This document shows, one piece after another, positions 14,581-15,421 of a stretch of DNA of 15,421 nt. A program made the translations under genes and the position numbers. The notes under the pieces were generated by a model that ran no database searches, had not been told where the DNA came from, and was given only the letters and a program-made list of their open reading frames with translations. The stretch covers positions 1 through 15,421 of the forward strand of contig JASHTO010000596.1 of assembly GCA_030040515.1 (NCBI GenBank). The letters are read 5' to 3'. Numbering within the stretch: position 1 is the stretch's first letter; each line of letters opens with the position of its first letter. This stretch comes from Terriglobia bacterium. Its GTDB lineage: Bacteria > Acidobacteriota > Terriglobia > UBA7540.

Positions 14581-15421
14581 ATGAGGAACCGTGGTTGGCT
14601 TGCACTACTGATCGTCGCCATTTTAATATCCACATCACTTCCCACCCGCGCCGACGACAAAAAGGACGACGTAGACGACATCGGCAACCGCAATGTCGCC
14701 CACAAGAGCATCATTTCCCAGGAAAAGGAAATTGCCATTGGGAAGCAGTACGCCGATCAGATCGATAAACAGGCGAAGATTCTCAAGGACCCGGTCATCA
14801 ATGAATACATCAACCGGGTGGCACAGAATCTGGCGCGCAACTCCGACCTCAAGATTCCGCTCACCATCAAGGTGATTGACGACCCTTCCATCAACGCCTT
14901 CACGCTGCCCGGCGGCTTTATGTACCTGAATACGGGGACGATCCTGGCGGCCGACGAAGAAGACGAGGTTGCGGGAGTCATTGCGCATGAAATCGGCCAC
15001 GCCGCGGCACGCCACTGGGCCAGCACCATGACCAAGGCGACCATCTTGCAGTTTTCCATGATCCCTTTGATGTTCATTCCCATGACCTATCCGGTCTACA
15101 TGGGCGTCATGGAAGCCTATATGAACGGCGTGCCCCTGGCCTTCCTCAAATTCAGTCGCAAGGATGAACAGGAGGCGGATTTCCTGGGATTGCAATACAT
15201 GTACAAAGCGGGCTATGACCCCAACGCCTTCGTGGCTTTCTTCGGCAAGGTAATGGATGAGGAGCGACACCAACCGGGAAGCATGGCCAAAGTTTTTGCC
15301 GACCATCCGCCCACTCCCGATCGCATCATCGCCGCGGAAGAAGAGATTCAGAAAATTCTGCCCAAAAAGCCGGAGTATTTGGTTTCCACTTCAGAATTTG
15401 ATGACATGAAGGCGCGCCTAT
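14581..15421 (+). CDS. M48-family zinc metalloprotease, exported, 3' end outside window
   Basis: 280 complete codons are visible with no stop, so the C-terminus is missing. An N-terminal signal peptide (basic MRNRGW, hydrophobic LALLIVAILI, then Ala at about 25-26) sends it to the periplasm. The mature region holds the M48 core: GKQYADQI with helix, FTLPGGFMYLNTG, the zinc motif HEIGH (His136, Glu137, His140), and the third ligand Glu198 in EQEADFLGLQYM. It ends with FADHPPTPDRI, which is usual for BepA/LoiP-like quality-control proteases. A short hydrophobic stretch (about 158-175) follows the HEIGH helix. The role is likely degradation of misfolded envelope proteins. BepA-like members carry C-terminal TPR repeats; whether this one does cannot be seen. 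It has its own promoter. Confidence 0.9.
   Translation, partial: MRNRGWLALLIVAILISTSLPTRADDKKDDVDDIGNRNVAHKSIISQEKEIAIGKQYADQIDKQAKILKDPVINEYINRVAQNLARNSDLKIPLTIKVIDDPSINAFTLPGGFMYLNTGTILAADEEDEVAGVIAHEIGHAAARHWASTMTKATILQFSMIPLMFIPMTYPVYMGVMEAYMNGVPLAFLKFSRKDEQEADFLGLQYMYKAGYDPNAFVAFFGKVMDEERHQPGSMAKVFADHPPTPDRIIAAEEEIQKILPKKPEYLVSTSEFDDMKARL

Overview
The window looks like chromosomal DNA of an Acidobacteriota bacterium, or a close relative. The main reasons are a protein of the acidobacterial 'VWFA-related' type (here broken), a giant secreted protein built from Gly/Ser/Thr-rich beta modules and putative-Ig (He_PIG) domains, a bacillithiol deacetylase gene, GC-rich coding sequence, and intergenic spacers full of small palindromic repeats. 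No rRNA, tRNA, CRISPR array, transposase or phage gene was seen.

Layout. Positions 1-3942 (+) are the 3' part of a very large surface or secreted beta-repeat protein. A UbiD-type decarboxylase lies on the minus strand (4194-5660). It is bracketed by two related ~110-120 bp imperfect palindromes with terminal inverted repeats (3962-4069 and 5748-5870). Next comes a frameshifted, probably internally deleted VWFA-related gene (5989-7173), a small inverted repeat (7355-7406), mutY (7457-8575), an 89-residue orphan protein, and a membrane transglutaminase of the TgpA type (9004-11208). A minus-strand SDR oxidoreductase (11266-12009) converges on it. After a short divergent spacer with more hairpins, a glutaredoxin-like gene overlaps bshB1 (12201-13176). 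A minus-strand DedA-family gene (13195-13818) converges on that pair. About 760 bp of mostly non-coding DNA follows, with a possible SPOR-domain relic. The window ends in a signal-peptide-bearing M48 metalloprotease that runs off the edge.

How the genes may work together. Two adjacencies look functional. The glutaredoxin-like gene overlaps bshB1 by 11 nt, which suggests co-translation of a thiol redoxin with low-molecular-weight thiol (bacillithiol) synthesis. The orphan gene is 7 nt ahead of the transglutaminase. The other genes look like independent housekeeping units: base-excision repair, envelope lipid recycling, envelope proteolysis and prenyl/aromatic acid decarboxylation.

No clearly new multi-gene system is visible. 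The most distinctive signals are (a) a family of palindromic elements whose stem sequence differs between loci while an ACGAG loop is kept, with two copies flanking ubiD, and (b) the duplicated four-unit architecture of the giant exported protein. All homology calls come from motif recognition by eye; no database search was run.
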